Both the position numbers and the translations under genes were made by a program. Below the pieces are notes generated by a model. It ran no database searches. It was given only the letters and a program-made list of their open reading frames with translations, and had not been told where the DNA came from. From the NCBI GenBank assembly GCA_016935315.1, contig JAFGRD010000039.1, positions 124,001-188,000 on the forward strand: DNA of 64,000 bases. Direction: 5' to 3'. Of the stretch, positions 9,279 through 17,165 are shown piece by piece. Position 1 is the first letter of the stretch, and every line of letters starts with the position of its first letter. This DNA comes from Pirellulales bacterium (GTDB taxonomy: Bacteria > Planctomycetota > Planctomycetia > Pirellulales > Thermoguttaceae).

Positions 9279-9341
9279 GGTAGGGTCCTTTCTGCAATAG
9301 CGTCGGCCGTGAGGCTACACGCGGTATGGACGGAATCGGCG

Positions 9342-10796
9342 TTACGGTGGCGTCTGCAGCTCAGCGTAGACGCTTCGCAGGTCCAATTCGTCGCCGGTCT
9401 CCTCCTGGAGCTTCAGCAGCGCGGCGAAGAGTCTCTTCATCAGCGGCTTATGCTGCGGGTCGGCAGCCAGGTCTTTCATTTCATGGGGGTCGTCGTTCAG
9501 GTCGAACAGCCGGGCCTTACCGAGCGCCGGATAGAGGATCAGCTTGCAGCCGTCCTGCTTCACCGAGCGTTGCAGGGCGAGGTAGGCCCCGTAGACGGCG
9601 CCGTAATGCGCATCGGCTCCACCCCGGATCAGGGGCATCAGGCTCTTGAATTGCACGTGGTCGGGCTTCTCGACGCCGGCCAGTTCCAGCGTCGTGGGCA
9701 TGACGTCCTGGAGGTAGACCGGCGTCTGGATCCGCTTGCCCTTCGGCACATCCGGCCCGCACACGATCAAGGGAACGCGGACGCTGTGGTCGTAGAGGTT
9801 CTGCTTGCCCATCAGGCCATGGTGCCCGACCGCCAGGCCGTGATCGGCCGTAAAGAACACATAGGTCTTCTGCGCCTTGCCCGACTCTTGCAGAGCGTTG
9901 AAGATCCGGCCCACTTGCGTATCCATGTGCGTGATGATGGCGTAGTACTCCCTCCGATTGACCTTCACGGCGTAGGGCGTGCGCGGGAAGGGGGCCAGCC
10001 TCTCGTCGCGCAGCCCCTTACCACAACCGATGGCGTCCTTAAAGGGATACTCCGGCAGGAAGTTGACCGGGAGCTTCACGTTCTCCAGCGGGTACTTATC
10101 GACGTACTGCTTGGGCGACTGCCTCGGGTCGTGCGGCGCGTTGAACGCCAGATACATGAAGAACGGCTTCTGGCGAGTTGCTGCCCGGTCGAGGAAATCG
10201 ACCGCGTGGTCGCCGACCACCTCGCTCCAGTGCTTGCCCCCCTTCCAATAGCCGCCGAACTTCGTGTCCCACGGTTTCCAGGGATCGGGCTGACCGTCGA
10301 TGGGGCGGTTGTAACCTTCGGGCGTTTGGCCTGGCATACCGCCGCGGACGTCGGCCACGACGTCGAAGGCCTTGGCCGCGTCGGCCCGGACGTGCCACTT
10401 GCCGGTCATGTAGGTGTCGTAGCCGGCCCCCTTGAGATACTCCGACCAGAACCGCCCGGCTTGGCGTTCTCGCTCCGATTCGTCGTAGATTCGCCGAGCA
10501 TTCCAGAGGAAGCGGCCCGTGTTGAGCATCGTACGGCTGGCCACGCACACCGCCCCGCTCCAAGAGCCCTGGTTGTAGGCGTCGGTAAACGTCAGCCCCT
10601 CGTCGACCAGCCGGTCGAGATTGGGCGTTTCAACCACGTCGTGCCCCAGTGCGTGGATCGTCTCGAAGCACTGGTCGTCGGCAAAGACGAATACAATGTT
10701 CGGAGGCGTCTCGGCGGCTTTCACCTCGGGCCGTTGCACCACGGCACAAATGAAGCCGCAGACCAACGCCGCCAACAATTTCCTGCTACACATCAT
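9342..10796 (-). CDS. Secreted sulfatase
   Basis: A 484-residue protein with a signal peptide (residues 1-28, ending V-K-A-A-E). It has the metal-binding start P-N-I-V-F-V-F-A-D-D (Asp40, Asp41). The activation motif C-V-A-S-R spans 84-88, where Cys84 would be converted to formylglycine. Later come T-A-D-H-G and G-K-Q-N-L-Y-D-H-S-V-R-V-P. It probably hydrolyses sulfate esters of a polysaccharide outside the cytoplasm, which needs a formylglycine-generating enzyme encoded elsewhere. It is first in the minus-strand run and diverges from larE across a 552-bp gap. Two adjacent ATGs (10796 and 10793) are equally good starts. Confidence 0.9.
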   Translation of the reverse strand: MMCSRKLLAALVCGFICAVVQRPEVKAAETPPNIVFVFADDQCFETIHALGHDVVETPNLDRLVDEGLTFTDAYNQGSWSGAVCVASRTMLNTGRFLWNARRIYDESERERQAGRFWSEYLKGAGYDTYMTGKWHVRADAAKAFDVVADVRGGMPGQTPEGYNRPIDGQPDPWKPWDTKFGGYWKGGKHWSEVVGDHAVDFLDRAATRQKPFFMYLAFNAPHDPRQSPKQYVDKYPLENVKLPVNFLPEYPFKDAIGCGKGLRDERLAPFPRTPYAVKVNRREYYAIITHMDTQVGRIFNALQESGKAQKTYVFFTADHGLAVGHHGLMGKQNLYDHSVRVPLIVCGPDVPKGKRIQTPVYLQDVMPTTLELAGVEKPDHVQFKSLMPLIRGGADAHYGAVYGAYLALQRSVKQDGCKLILYPALGKARLFDLNDDPHEMKDLAADPQHKPLMKRLFAALLKLQEETGDELDLRSVYAELQTPP

Positions 10797-11348
10797 CGCG
10801 TGGCTTTCCGGTACGTCTGCTTTCGATGTGTCCGGTTTCGATTCCGGCGGCGCACGAACACGGTCTCATTCTAGTTGTCGTCGGCGGCGGGGGCAACAAT
10901 CGGACCGCGGCGCCGGGCGATCGGGAGAACCGGCACAATAGGGTCTGGCTGGCGCTGCTTGCCCCCATTTCGTCGGGTGGCACGAGCTGATTCGGGCCTT
11001 GCCGCCACTGCGAAAAGCTGCTAGGATACGTCACATAGTCCTCTACCATGTACGTGTTGTCGATGTGAATTTTGGTGAGCCGATAAGATGCCCGTTGGGT
11101 GCCTGAGTTAAAGACACTGGCCGCGTGTACAGTCGTGGACCGGTTCCGCTTGGCGAAGCCGGCAACGGATCACACAACCCGGAGTCCAGGTCACCCCCTT
11201 TTGCAATCACGGGCTCTCAAAAAAGCATCACCACGGCATTGCGGTGGAGGACTTTTTTGCACTTCTGCAGGGACGCAACGACAATCCGAAGAAGGAATGA
11301 CGTGCCTTCTCGGCGACGCCTGTCCCCCAAGCCCCCGATAGCACGGCC
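10797..11348. other. Intergenic region between sulfatase and larE
   Basis: This 552-base stretch separates divergent genes. No open frame in it looks coding. It contains a terminator-like hairpin at 11219-11258 and an imperfect G+C-rich hairpin near 11141-11162. Because both flanking genes point away from it, the hairpin could end a short unannotated transcript or act as an attenuator in the larE leader. Confidence 0.5.
11219..11258. terminator. Terminator-like hairpin with A6 and T6 flanks
   Basis: AAAAAAG at 11219-11225 pairs with CTTTTTT at 11252-11258. An inner CACC/GGTG arm pairs inside it, with a small asymmetric bulge. The A tract and T tract would allow termination in either direction. 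It lies 90 bases upstream of larE and 423 bases upstream of the sulfatase start, where no recognised gene ends. Confidence 0.45.
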
Positions 11349-12215
11349 ATGAGCGATTTGCCAGCCGAAATCGCTGCCAAGCGTGATCGACTTCTGCAGT
11401 TGCTGAAAAGCTACGGGAGCTGTGCCGTGGCGTTCTCCGGGGGGCTAGACAGCGCCGTGCTGGCCAAGGCGGCCCAACTGGCGCTGGGCGATCGGGCCGT
11501 GGCGGCCACGGGCGTCAGCGCCAGCCTGGCAGTCGGCGAGTTGGACGAAGCGCGAGAAGTGGCCCGGCAGATCGGCATCCGGCACGAGGTGATCGAGACG
11601 GCCGAGCTGACCCTTCCCGAATATCAGGAAAACACGGCGAATCGCTGCTACTTCTGCAAGACCGAGCTGTTCGAGCAGGTGGAACGGCTGGCCGAACGGT
11701 TGAGTGTGGCGGTGGTGGCCGACGGCAGCAACCGGGACGACCACGGCGAGCACCGCCCGGGAATCCGCGCCGCCCGGGACCAGGAAGTCCGCAGCCCGCT
11801 GGCCGAGTGCGGTTTCACGAAGCCGGAGCTTCGCGCCTTGGCCGAACACTGGGAGCTTCCCGTCTGGGACAAGCCGGCCACGCCTTGCCTGAGCAGCCGG
11901 ATCGCCTACGGGGAGAAGGTCACGCCCGAGCGGCTGGCGATGGTCGATCAGGCCGAACGGTTCTTGCGCGACCAAGGGTTCAAACCGTTGCGGGTGCGCT
12001 ACCATAAGGGCGACGTGGCGCGGATCGAGGTGGCGCCGGAGGGATTGTCGCGGTTCACCGATGAGCCGTTCCGCCGCGAGGTGGTCGATCGGCTCAAGTC
12101 GATCGGTTTCCGGTATGTGTCGCTTGACCTGGAAGGATTCCGCAGCGGCAGCCTCAACGCGGTGTTGCCCGTGGAGAGCCTGGAGATCTCCGGCGGCCAG
12201 GGCGGCCGGCGGTAG
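11349..12215 (+). CDS. larE: ATP-dependent sulfur transferase LarE
   Basis: A 288-residue PP-loop protein. The PP-loop A-F-S-G-G-L-D-S spans about 28-35. Cys100 and Cys103 lie in N-R-C-Y-F-C-K and Cys180 in A-T-P-C-L-S-S-R. LarE inserts sulfur into pyridinium dicarboxylate to make the nickel-pincer cofactor of lactate racemase-type enzymes. Some LarE proteins sacrifice one cysteine; others with three cysteines hold a [4Fe-4S] cluster and act catalytically. The three cysteines here suggest the second type. No larA, larB or larC is present in the window. The ATG has no strong Shine-Dalgarno sequence. The next gene starts 42 bases downstream. Confidence 0.9.
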   Translation: MSDLPAEIAAKRDRLLQLLKSYGSCAVAFSGGLDSAVLAKAAQLALGDRAVAATGVSASLAVGELDEAREVARQIGIRHEVIETAELTLPEYQENTANRCYFCKTELFEQVERLAERLSVAVVADGSNRDDHGEHRPGIRAARDQEVRSPLAECGFTKPELRALAEHWELPVWDKPATPCLSSRIAYGEKVTPERLAMVDQAERFLRDQGFKPLRVRYHKGDVARIEVAPEGLSRFTDEPFRREVVDRLKSIGFRYVSLDLEGFRSGSLNAVLPVESLEISGGQGGRR

Positions 12216-12256
12216 TCTGCGGTCAGGGCGAGGAGCCTGCACCGAGGAGAGTACGC

Positions 12257-13780
12257 GTGTTGCACTCCGCGCGTCGGCAACCTGTCTTAAAGGGCGTGCG
12301 GCGGTTGCGCCTGCGAGGGATCGTGTTCCGGCTGGCTGCCGTGGTGCTCGGTCTGGCCCCGTTTATTGTGGCGGAGGCCGTGTTTGCCGTACTGGATTGG
12401 GGCCGCCCCGCCTACGACGAAGACCCCTTTGTGGGATTCAGTGCCGCGCAACCGCTGTTCGTGTTGTCGGACGACGGCACCCGTTACGAAATCCCGCGTT
12501 CGCGGCAGGTTTTCTTCCGGCCCGAATCGTTTGCGGCGCAGAAGGCCGACGACGAGTTCCGCATCTTCTGCCTGGGCGGTTCGACCGTGCAAGGCCGGCC
12601 GTTTGCCGTCGAGACTTCGTTTACCACGTGGCTGGAGATCGACCTTGAGGCGGCCGATCCGAAGCGGCGCTGGGAGGTGGTCAATTGCGGCGGTGTGTCG
12701 TATGCCAGCTACCGCCTCGTGCCGATTCTGGAAGAAGTGCTGGGCTTCGACCCGGACCTGATCATCCTCTACACGGGGCATAACGAGTTTCTGGAGGACC
12801 GGACGTACGCACACATCAAGCACTTGCCGCGCGTGGTGGCCGGGCCGTGCGAATTGGCTTCGCAAACGCGGACCTACACGCTGCTGCGTCGCGCGTACGT
12901 CCAACTGCTTGGCGTCTCCGATGCGGGCGCGGAAGACGGCCGGCCGATCCTGGGGCCGGAGACCGAGGCGATGCTCGAGTATCGCGGCGGCTTGGATCAG
13001 TATGAGCGAGACGACAAGTGGAGGCGGGACGTGATCGAGCACTTCTGCTACAACCTCGATCGGATGGTGCAAATCGCACACGACGCGGGCGTGCCGGTGC
13101 TGCTGGTCAACCCGGTGTGCAACCTTCGCGATTGTGCGCCGTTTAAGGCCCAACACCGCGACCATCTGACGGATGACCAACTGCGGCGGTGGGAATCGCT
13201 GGTTTCGCGGGCCGGCGAAGTGCAGCGCACCGACTTGCGTCGTGCCGTCCGCCTGCTGCAAGAGGCGGCGGCAATCGACGACCAGCATGCCGGCGCCCAT
13301 TACCGCCTGGCGAAATGCTACGACGCGCTGGGAATGCTCGATCAGGCCCGGGAGTCGTACTTGCAGGCCAAAGAACTGGACGTCTGCCCGTTGCGCATCC
13401 TCGAACCGATGAATCAGGCCGTGCTGGAAACGGCCGATCGAACGGCCACGCCCGTGCTGGACGTACGGAAGATCTTCGAGGACCTCAGCCAAGGTGGCAT
13501 TCCGGGCGGCTACCTGCTGGTCGACCATGTCCACCCGTCGATAGCCGGCCACCGACGGATTGCCGATGCCCTGACCGACGAATTGACCGCCCGCGGAATC
13601 GTCGATCCGGTTCCCGGTTGGGAGAAAACGCGGGACCAGAAGGCAGAGGAACATCTCGGCTCGCTCAGCGACCTGTACTTCGCCCAGGGCCAGGAGCGAT
13701 TGGAATCGTTGCGTGGCTGGACCCAGGGCAAGGCCGATTGGGAGCGCCCGCGAGGGCGCGCAACCGGCAAGCCGCCGTAA
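12257..13780 (+). CDS. Membrane-anchored SGNH hydrolase-like protein with TPR-like insert
   Basis: A 507-residue protein starting at GTG, with GAGGAGA about 6 bases upstream. A single membrane segment lies at about residues 22-46, after an Arg-rich head. SGNH blocks: F-C-L-G-G-S-T with Ser109, Y-T-G-H-N-E-F with Asn176, and D-H-V-H-P-S near residue 423 for the Asp-x-x-His block. Residues about 315-375 have TPR-like helices (A-G-A-H-Y-R-L-A-K-C-Y-D-A-L-G). Such proteins may act on acyl groups of envelope glycans; no substrate is evident. It follows larE by 42 bases, but a functional link is not clear. Confidence 0.72.
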   Translation: MLHSARRQPVLKGVRRLRLRGIVFRLAAVVLGLAPFIVAEAVFAVLDWGRPAYDEDPFVGFSAAQPLFVLSDDGTRYEIPRSRQVFFRPESFAAQKADDEFRIFCLGGSTVQGRPFAVETSFTTWLEIDLEAADPKRRWEVVNCGGVSYASYRLVPILEEVLGFDPDLIILYTGHNEFLEDRTYAHIKHLPRVVAGPCELASQTRTYTLLRRAYVQLLGVSDAGAEDGRPILGPETEAMLEYRGGLDQYERDDKWRRDVIEHFCYNLDRMVQIAHDAGVPVLLVNPVCNLRDCAPFKAQHRDHLTDDQLRRWESLVSRAGEVQRTDLRRAVRLLQEAAAIDDQHAGAHYRLAKCYDALGMLDQARESYLQAKELDVCPLRILEPMNQAVLETADRTATPVLDVRKIFEDLSQGGIPGGYLLVDHVHPSIAGHRRIADALTDELTARGIVDPVPGWEKTRDQKAEEHLGSLSDLYFAQGQERLESLRGWTQGKADWERPRGRATGKPP

Positions 13781-13788
13781 GAATGTGG

Positions 13789-16077
13789 TCAGCGGCTTCG
13801 CGGCCTGCGGCGCCGCCAGAAGACCCACAGACCAACGACTCCGGCAGCCAACATTGCCAGTGTGCCGGGTTCGGGGACAATCACCAGGCGAGCCGTGTAC
13901 GTCCCCTTCGTGTCTTGGATCGTGTAGGTCATCAGCAGGTCGTCCGAGAGATCCACGTCTCCGCCCGGGGCGATTTGCCACTCCGGCCCGACCACGTTGC
14001 CCAAGAAGTGTTCGCCGTCCAAGGCAAAAGCGAAACTGCCGGAGACGCAACCATCCGTGTCTTCCTGAAAGACCCCCAGGTTGCTCGCCGCCTCGCCGGT
14101 GAAGATACCGGCCGCCGAGGTGAGCACGTAGCTGTTGATGACGACGCCGTCGGTGTTGATGTAGAGACCTTCGCCGGGCACCACGACCAGATCGACGATG
14201 CCGTCGCCGGGCTTGCCGGAATCCATGGCCGCGTAGGGGACTTGCATGCCAAAGAGGTTGGCGGCCAGAATCGCCTGGATGTCGAGGCCGTTGACCCGTT
14301 TGTTGTTGTCGAAGTCGCCTTCCGTCCAGTCGGCCTCCAAGTTCTGGCCGAACTTGTTAGCCGCCAGGATGTTCTGGATGTCGATACCGTTGATGAATCG
14401 GCTGCCGTCGGTGTCGCCTGGAGCGGCCTGAAAGAGGTCCACATCGACCGCGTCGGGATGGTAGGTCAAGCCCTGGTAGAAGACGCCGCAGCCGAGATGC
14501 TCGTTGGGAAGCGGTTCCGTGGCAAACGTTCCGGCAATGCCGGCGGGGCCGGCAGCCGAGACGAGGGTTCGGGTCTTGTCCCCCCAATCCCGGACAGTCA
14601 AGTCTCCCACGGAGCCAACCGCTTGCATGTAGAGCGAAGCACCCGCATCGAGAACCGCATTGCCGGTCACGGTGAGTGGGACGTTGTCCGCGGAGCCCAA
14701 TTCCACCCCCATGCCCCCACTCATCACAAAATCGCCGCCTACGGTCAGGCGGCCGGTTGGCGCCATCACCACCGTGCCGGCTATGTCGGCGTTGTGGGCG
14801 ACAGCCAGCGTCCGGTCTTGAGCAATCATGATCATCCCGCTGGCCCCGTTGGCAGACAACGCATAGGCACTGGCATCCTCCGCAACCGTCACCACGTGGT
14901 TGCCCACGACGGCCTCATGGAGCATGGTGGGAACCAGCGTGCCGTCGTCCCAGGTGGTCGCAGCGTTCCAAGGGCCGCTGGCAACGCTGGTCAGCGTGAT
15001 CGTCTGGAAAGCGTCGAGGACGACCATCCAGGCCTTGGAGTTGTATTGGGCATCGCGGTCATACCCGACCACGACGCGGCCGTCGGCGGAGATGCCGCTG
15101 GCGGTCTCCAGCCTCCAGCCGGTGAGATCCAGGCCGGGGTCCTCCGAAAGGACGTCCCTAAGGCTTCGCATGCCGTTGGATGCGTCCCAAATAAACGCGG
15201 AGTCGCCCGACGCCGAGTTGCTGGTTCCGACCACCACGGAGCCGTCGGCCGAGACGCCATATGCGGCGCTGTACCCGGATCCTCCCGGCAGAGCTCCGAG
15301 GCCGACCATCCCGCCGCCGGGCGCCCAGCGAAAGGCCTGCTCTTCTGTCTCCGCGTAACTTGCCCCGACGACGGTCGAGCCGTTGGCAGAGACGTCCCAA
15401 GCAGTGCTGCCATACTCGCCGCCGGGCAGTTCACCCAGGCCGACCATGCCGCCGGCGGCCGTCCAGGTGAATGCTTCGGTGCCCGCCTCGGTGTTGCTCA
15501 TGCCGACCACCGTCGAACCGTCGGCCGAAATGCCATAGGCCTCGCTGGGCATCCCTTCGGACAATGCCCCCAGCCCGACCATCCCACCGCCGGACGTCCA
15601 AACGAAGGCCTCCTGAAGAGACTGATCGTCGACTCCCAGATGGCCCGTGCCGGCTACGATCGTGCCGTCGGCCGAGACGTCTTGCGCAATACTCCGAAAG
15701 TCTCCGTCGGGCAAATCGCCCAGGCCGACCATTCCACCGCCGGACGTCCAGAGAAAGGCTTCATAACCGGATCCGGAAATGCTCTCTCCGACCACTGTCG
15801 AGCCGTCGCCGGAGACGGCCAACCCGCGGCTGAGCAACCCACCACCAGGCAAATACCCCAGCCCGGCCATGCCACCATCGGCGGTCCACTGAAATGCCTC
15901 GTATCCGGCATCTGTCCGTCCCACTCCCACAACCGTCATACCGTCGGCCGAGACGCCGTAGGCAGCACTGGAGTGGACCCCCCCAAACAGGTCGCCGAGA
16001 TCGTAGAACTCAGCGGCGTTTGCTGCGGACGTCTGCAACAGGAACAATGCCAGACTGATACCCGCGAATCTTCTCAT
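13789..16077 (-). CDS. Secreted HAF-repeat protein with dockerin and PEP-CTERM modules
   Basis: A 762-residue protein with a signal peptide (1-21). Residues about 25-340 hold seven or eight HAF-type repeats, each with A-x-x-V-S-A-D-G-S-T-V-V-G and G-G-M-V-G-L-G-x-L-P-G-G. A beta-solenoid-like region follows. A type I dockerin pair then appears: G-D-T-D-G-S-R-F-I-N-G-I-D-I-Q-N-I-L and G-D-F-D-N-N-K-R-V-N-G-L-D-I-Q-A-I-L, both with calcium-loop Asp/Asn residues. The C-terminus is V-P-E-P-G-T, a hydrophobic helix and an Arg-rich tail, the PEP-CTERM sorting signal. AAGGAAG lies about 6 bases upstream of the ATG. It is likely exported and surface-associated, with no known activity. Confidence 0.88.
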   Translation of the reverse strand: MRRFAGISLALFLLQTSAANAAEFYDLGDLFGGVHSSAAYGVSADGMTVVGVGRTDAGYEAFQWTADGGMAGLGYLPGGGLLSRGLAVSGDGSTVVGESISGSGYEAFLWTSGGGMVGLGDLPDGDFRSIAQDVSADGTIVAGTGHLGVDDQSLQEAFVWTSGGGMVGLGALSEGMPSEAYGISADGSTVVGMSNTEAGTEAFTWTAAGGMVGLGELPGGEYGSTAWDVSANGSTVVGASYAETEEQAFRWAPGGGMVGLGALPGGSGYSAAYGVSADGSVVVGTSNSASGDSAFIWDASNGMRSLRDVLSEDPGLDLTGWRLETASGISADGRVVVGYDRDAQYNSKAWMVVLDAFQTITLTSVASGPWNAATTWDDGTLVPTMLHEAVVGNHVVTVAEDASAYALSANGASGMIMIAQDRTLAVAHNADIAGTVVMAPTGRLTVGGDFVMSGGMGVELGSADNVPLTVTGNAVLDAGASLYMQAVGSVGDLTVRDWGDKTRTLVSAAGPAGIAGTFATEPLPNEHLGCGVFYQGLTYHPDAVDVDLFQAAPGDTDGSRFINGIDIQNILAANKFGQNLEADWTEGDFDNNKRVNGLDIQAILAANLFGMQVPYAAMDSGKPGDGIVDLVVVPGEGLYINTDGVVINSYVLTSAAGIFTGEAASNLGVFQEDTDGCVSGSFAFALDGEHFLGNVVGPEWQIAPGGDVDLSDDLLMTYTIQDTKGTYTARLVIVPEPGTLAMLAAGVVGLWVFWRRRRPRSR
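15170..16020 (-). repeat. In-gene tandem array of HAF repeats
   Basis: About seven coding repeats of roughly 110-150 bases encode the HAF units of the PEP-CTERM protein. Units share the codons for S-A-D-G-S/T and G-G-M-V-G-L-G. They are diverged rather than identical, so recent expansion is not indicated. Confidence 0.75.
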
Positions 16078-16139
16078 AACTTCCTTCTCTTTCCGGAGCC
16101 GTTGGCGCGCACCGATAAGATTTGCGGCCGGAGATGCCC

Positions 16140-16406
16140 TTAGGTTTCATATTGTTCAATCCGGTTTGAGAAGTCAAGCGATTTGTCGCCTTTGTACAGG
16201 CAAAAGGGGATGAACCACTGCCCGCCATCGGTGTGGCCATCGCGCGAGATGCCGCGCGGCAGGACGGGAGTGCGGCGCGAAAGAAATCGCAAGTTGTTGC
16301 CACAAAACCGGTTGGGATGGTCGCGCCATCCGGAGACGCCGCCGCGCGAGAAACCCAGCCGGCCTGCGGCGTCACGCGGATCACCACAGAAGCCTTCCGT
16401 CGTCAC
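16140..16406 (-). CDS. Possible small protein overlapping the ybaK stop
   Basis: An 88-residue open frame whose GTG start overlaps the ybaK stop in a GTGA arrangement, so translation could be coupled. It lies inside the 325-base stretch between ybaK and the HAF-repeat gene. Its product is rich in Arg and Gly, with R-G-G-V-S-G-W-R-D-H-P-N-R-F-C in the middle, faintly like the C-terminal motif of formylglycine-generating (SUMF1-type) domains. No full domain is present. It could be a small gene, a SUMF1 remnant or chance. I do not recognise a function. Confidence 0.25.
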   Translation of the reverse strand: MTTEGFCGDPRDAAGRLGFSRGGVSGWRDHPNRFCGNNLRFLSRRTPVLPRGISRDGHTDGGQWFIPFCLYKGDKSLDFSNRIEQYET

Positions 16407-16885
16407 CCACCGTCGATCGGCCGAATGATCGCACCGATGGTGGCCCCGGTGGCACGAATATAGTCCCGGGGGCAGAGCAGGATCTGCGTTCCGCGAACAC
16501 CTGCCGACACGGCGATCTGCTCGAACTGCCGGGCATGCTCGTCCAGGTAGACCGGGTAGTCTTTCTTGCAGGCCAACGCGGTTACGCCGCCGCGAATATA
16601 GCCGGTCAGCGGCTGCACTTGCTTCAGCGGCACCATTTCGACCTTGCGGTTCTCCGTTAGCCGGGCAAGGGTCTTCAAATCCAGTTCGGCGCTGCCCGGC
16701 ACCACGGCCAACAGCACGCCGTGGCGATCGCCGCGGGCCAGCAACGTCTTGAAAACCTGTTCCGGCGACATCCCGATGTCCCGGGCGATCTTCTCCGCGC
16801 CCAGGTCGTTGGGATCAACGGGATACTCGCGGAGTTCGTACTCGACGCCCAGTTGGTCGAGAATGCGGGCGGCGTTGGTCTTCAT
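16403..16885 (-). CDS. ybaK: Cys-tRNA(Pro)/Cys-tRNA(Cys) deacylase YbaK
   Basis: A 160-residue protein covering the whole YbaK/EbsC fold, which hydrolyses cysteine misattached to tRNA-Pro. Recognisable segments are M-K-T-N-A-A-R-I-L-D at the start, V-F-K-T-L-L-A-R with the conserved lysine near residue 44, the G-Y-I-R-G-G-V segment and the C-terminal I-G-A-I-I-R-P-I. The ATG at 16885 matches the usual family start; the frame stays open 82 codons further upstream but that part has no family similarity. There is no strong Shine-Dalgarno. It lies downstream of the superoxide dismutase on the same strand, separated by a hairpin repeat. Confidence 0.9.
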   Translation of the reverse strand: MKTNAARILDQLGVEYELREYPVDPNDLGAEKIARDIGMSPEQVFKTLLARGDRHGVLLAVVPGSAELDLKTLARLTENRKVEMVPLKQVQPLTGYIRGGVTALACKKDYPVYLDEHARQFEQIAVSAGVRGTQILLCPRDYIRATGATIGAIIRPIDGG

Positions 16886-17094
16886 GGCAGCGTGAAACGA
16901 CGGGATGAGCGGCTTGCCGATCGACCGACACGATGTGGCCAAGGACTCGTGGGGTGCTCGATCCGTGTCGAGGGGCCTACGTGTATCGACACCACAAGCG
17001 CATAGCATAGCCCGGCGTTCAAAACAATACAAGGTGCCTAGTTCGCTGCGCGGCACTCGGGGCGCAGTCGCCCACAACACCGGGCGTCCTTTGA

Positions 17095-17145
17095 CGTAAC
17101 ACTTCAGCCAAGCGGCGGCCGGGGGGACCATTCGGCTGAAGTGTT
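17095..17145. repeat. Repeat C inverted pair, 12-bp perfect stem
   Basis: AACACTTCAGCC at 17098-17109 is the exact reverse complement of GGCTGAAGTGTT at 17134-17145, with a 24-base loop. It lies 20 bases past the stop of the superoxide dismutase gene. Each arm matches the single copy at 5604-5627. It could be a transcription-end or mRNA-stabilising hairpin, but there is no T tract. Confidence 0.65.
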
Positions 17146-17165
17146 CGGCCTATTGCCATTCCGGC

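Noticed and set aside
8220-10874. An 884-codon open frame on the plus strand, antisense to the oxidoreductase, cupin and sulfatase
   Set aside because: The minus-strand genes have clear family motifs and ribosome-binding sites. The plus-strand product has no recognisable fold; it results from high G/C third positions.
13189-16143. A 984-codon open frame on the plus strand, antisense to the HAF-repeat protein
   Set aside because: Its repetitive product mirrors the HAF repeats read backwards. The minus-strand frame has signal peptide, dockerin and PEP-CTERM motifs.
16140-16406. A formylglycine-generating (SUMF1) enzyme to activate the sulfatase
   Set aside because: Only a short R-G-G...W-R-D-H-P resemblance exists; no complete domain or catalytic cysteines fit. 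It is kept only as a low-confidence small frame.
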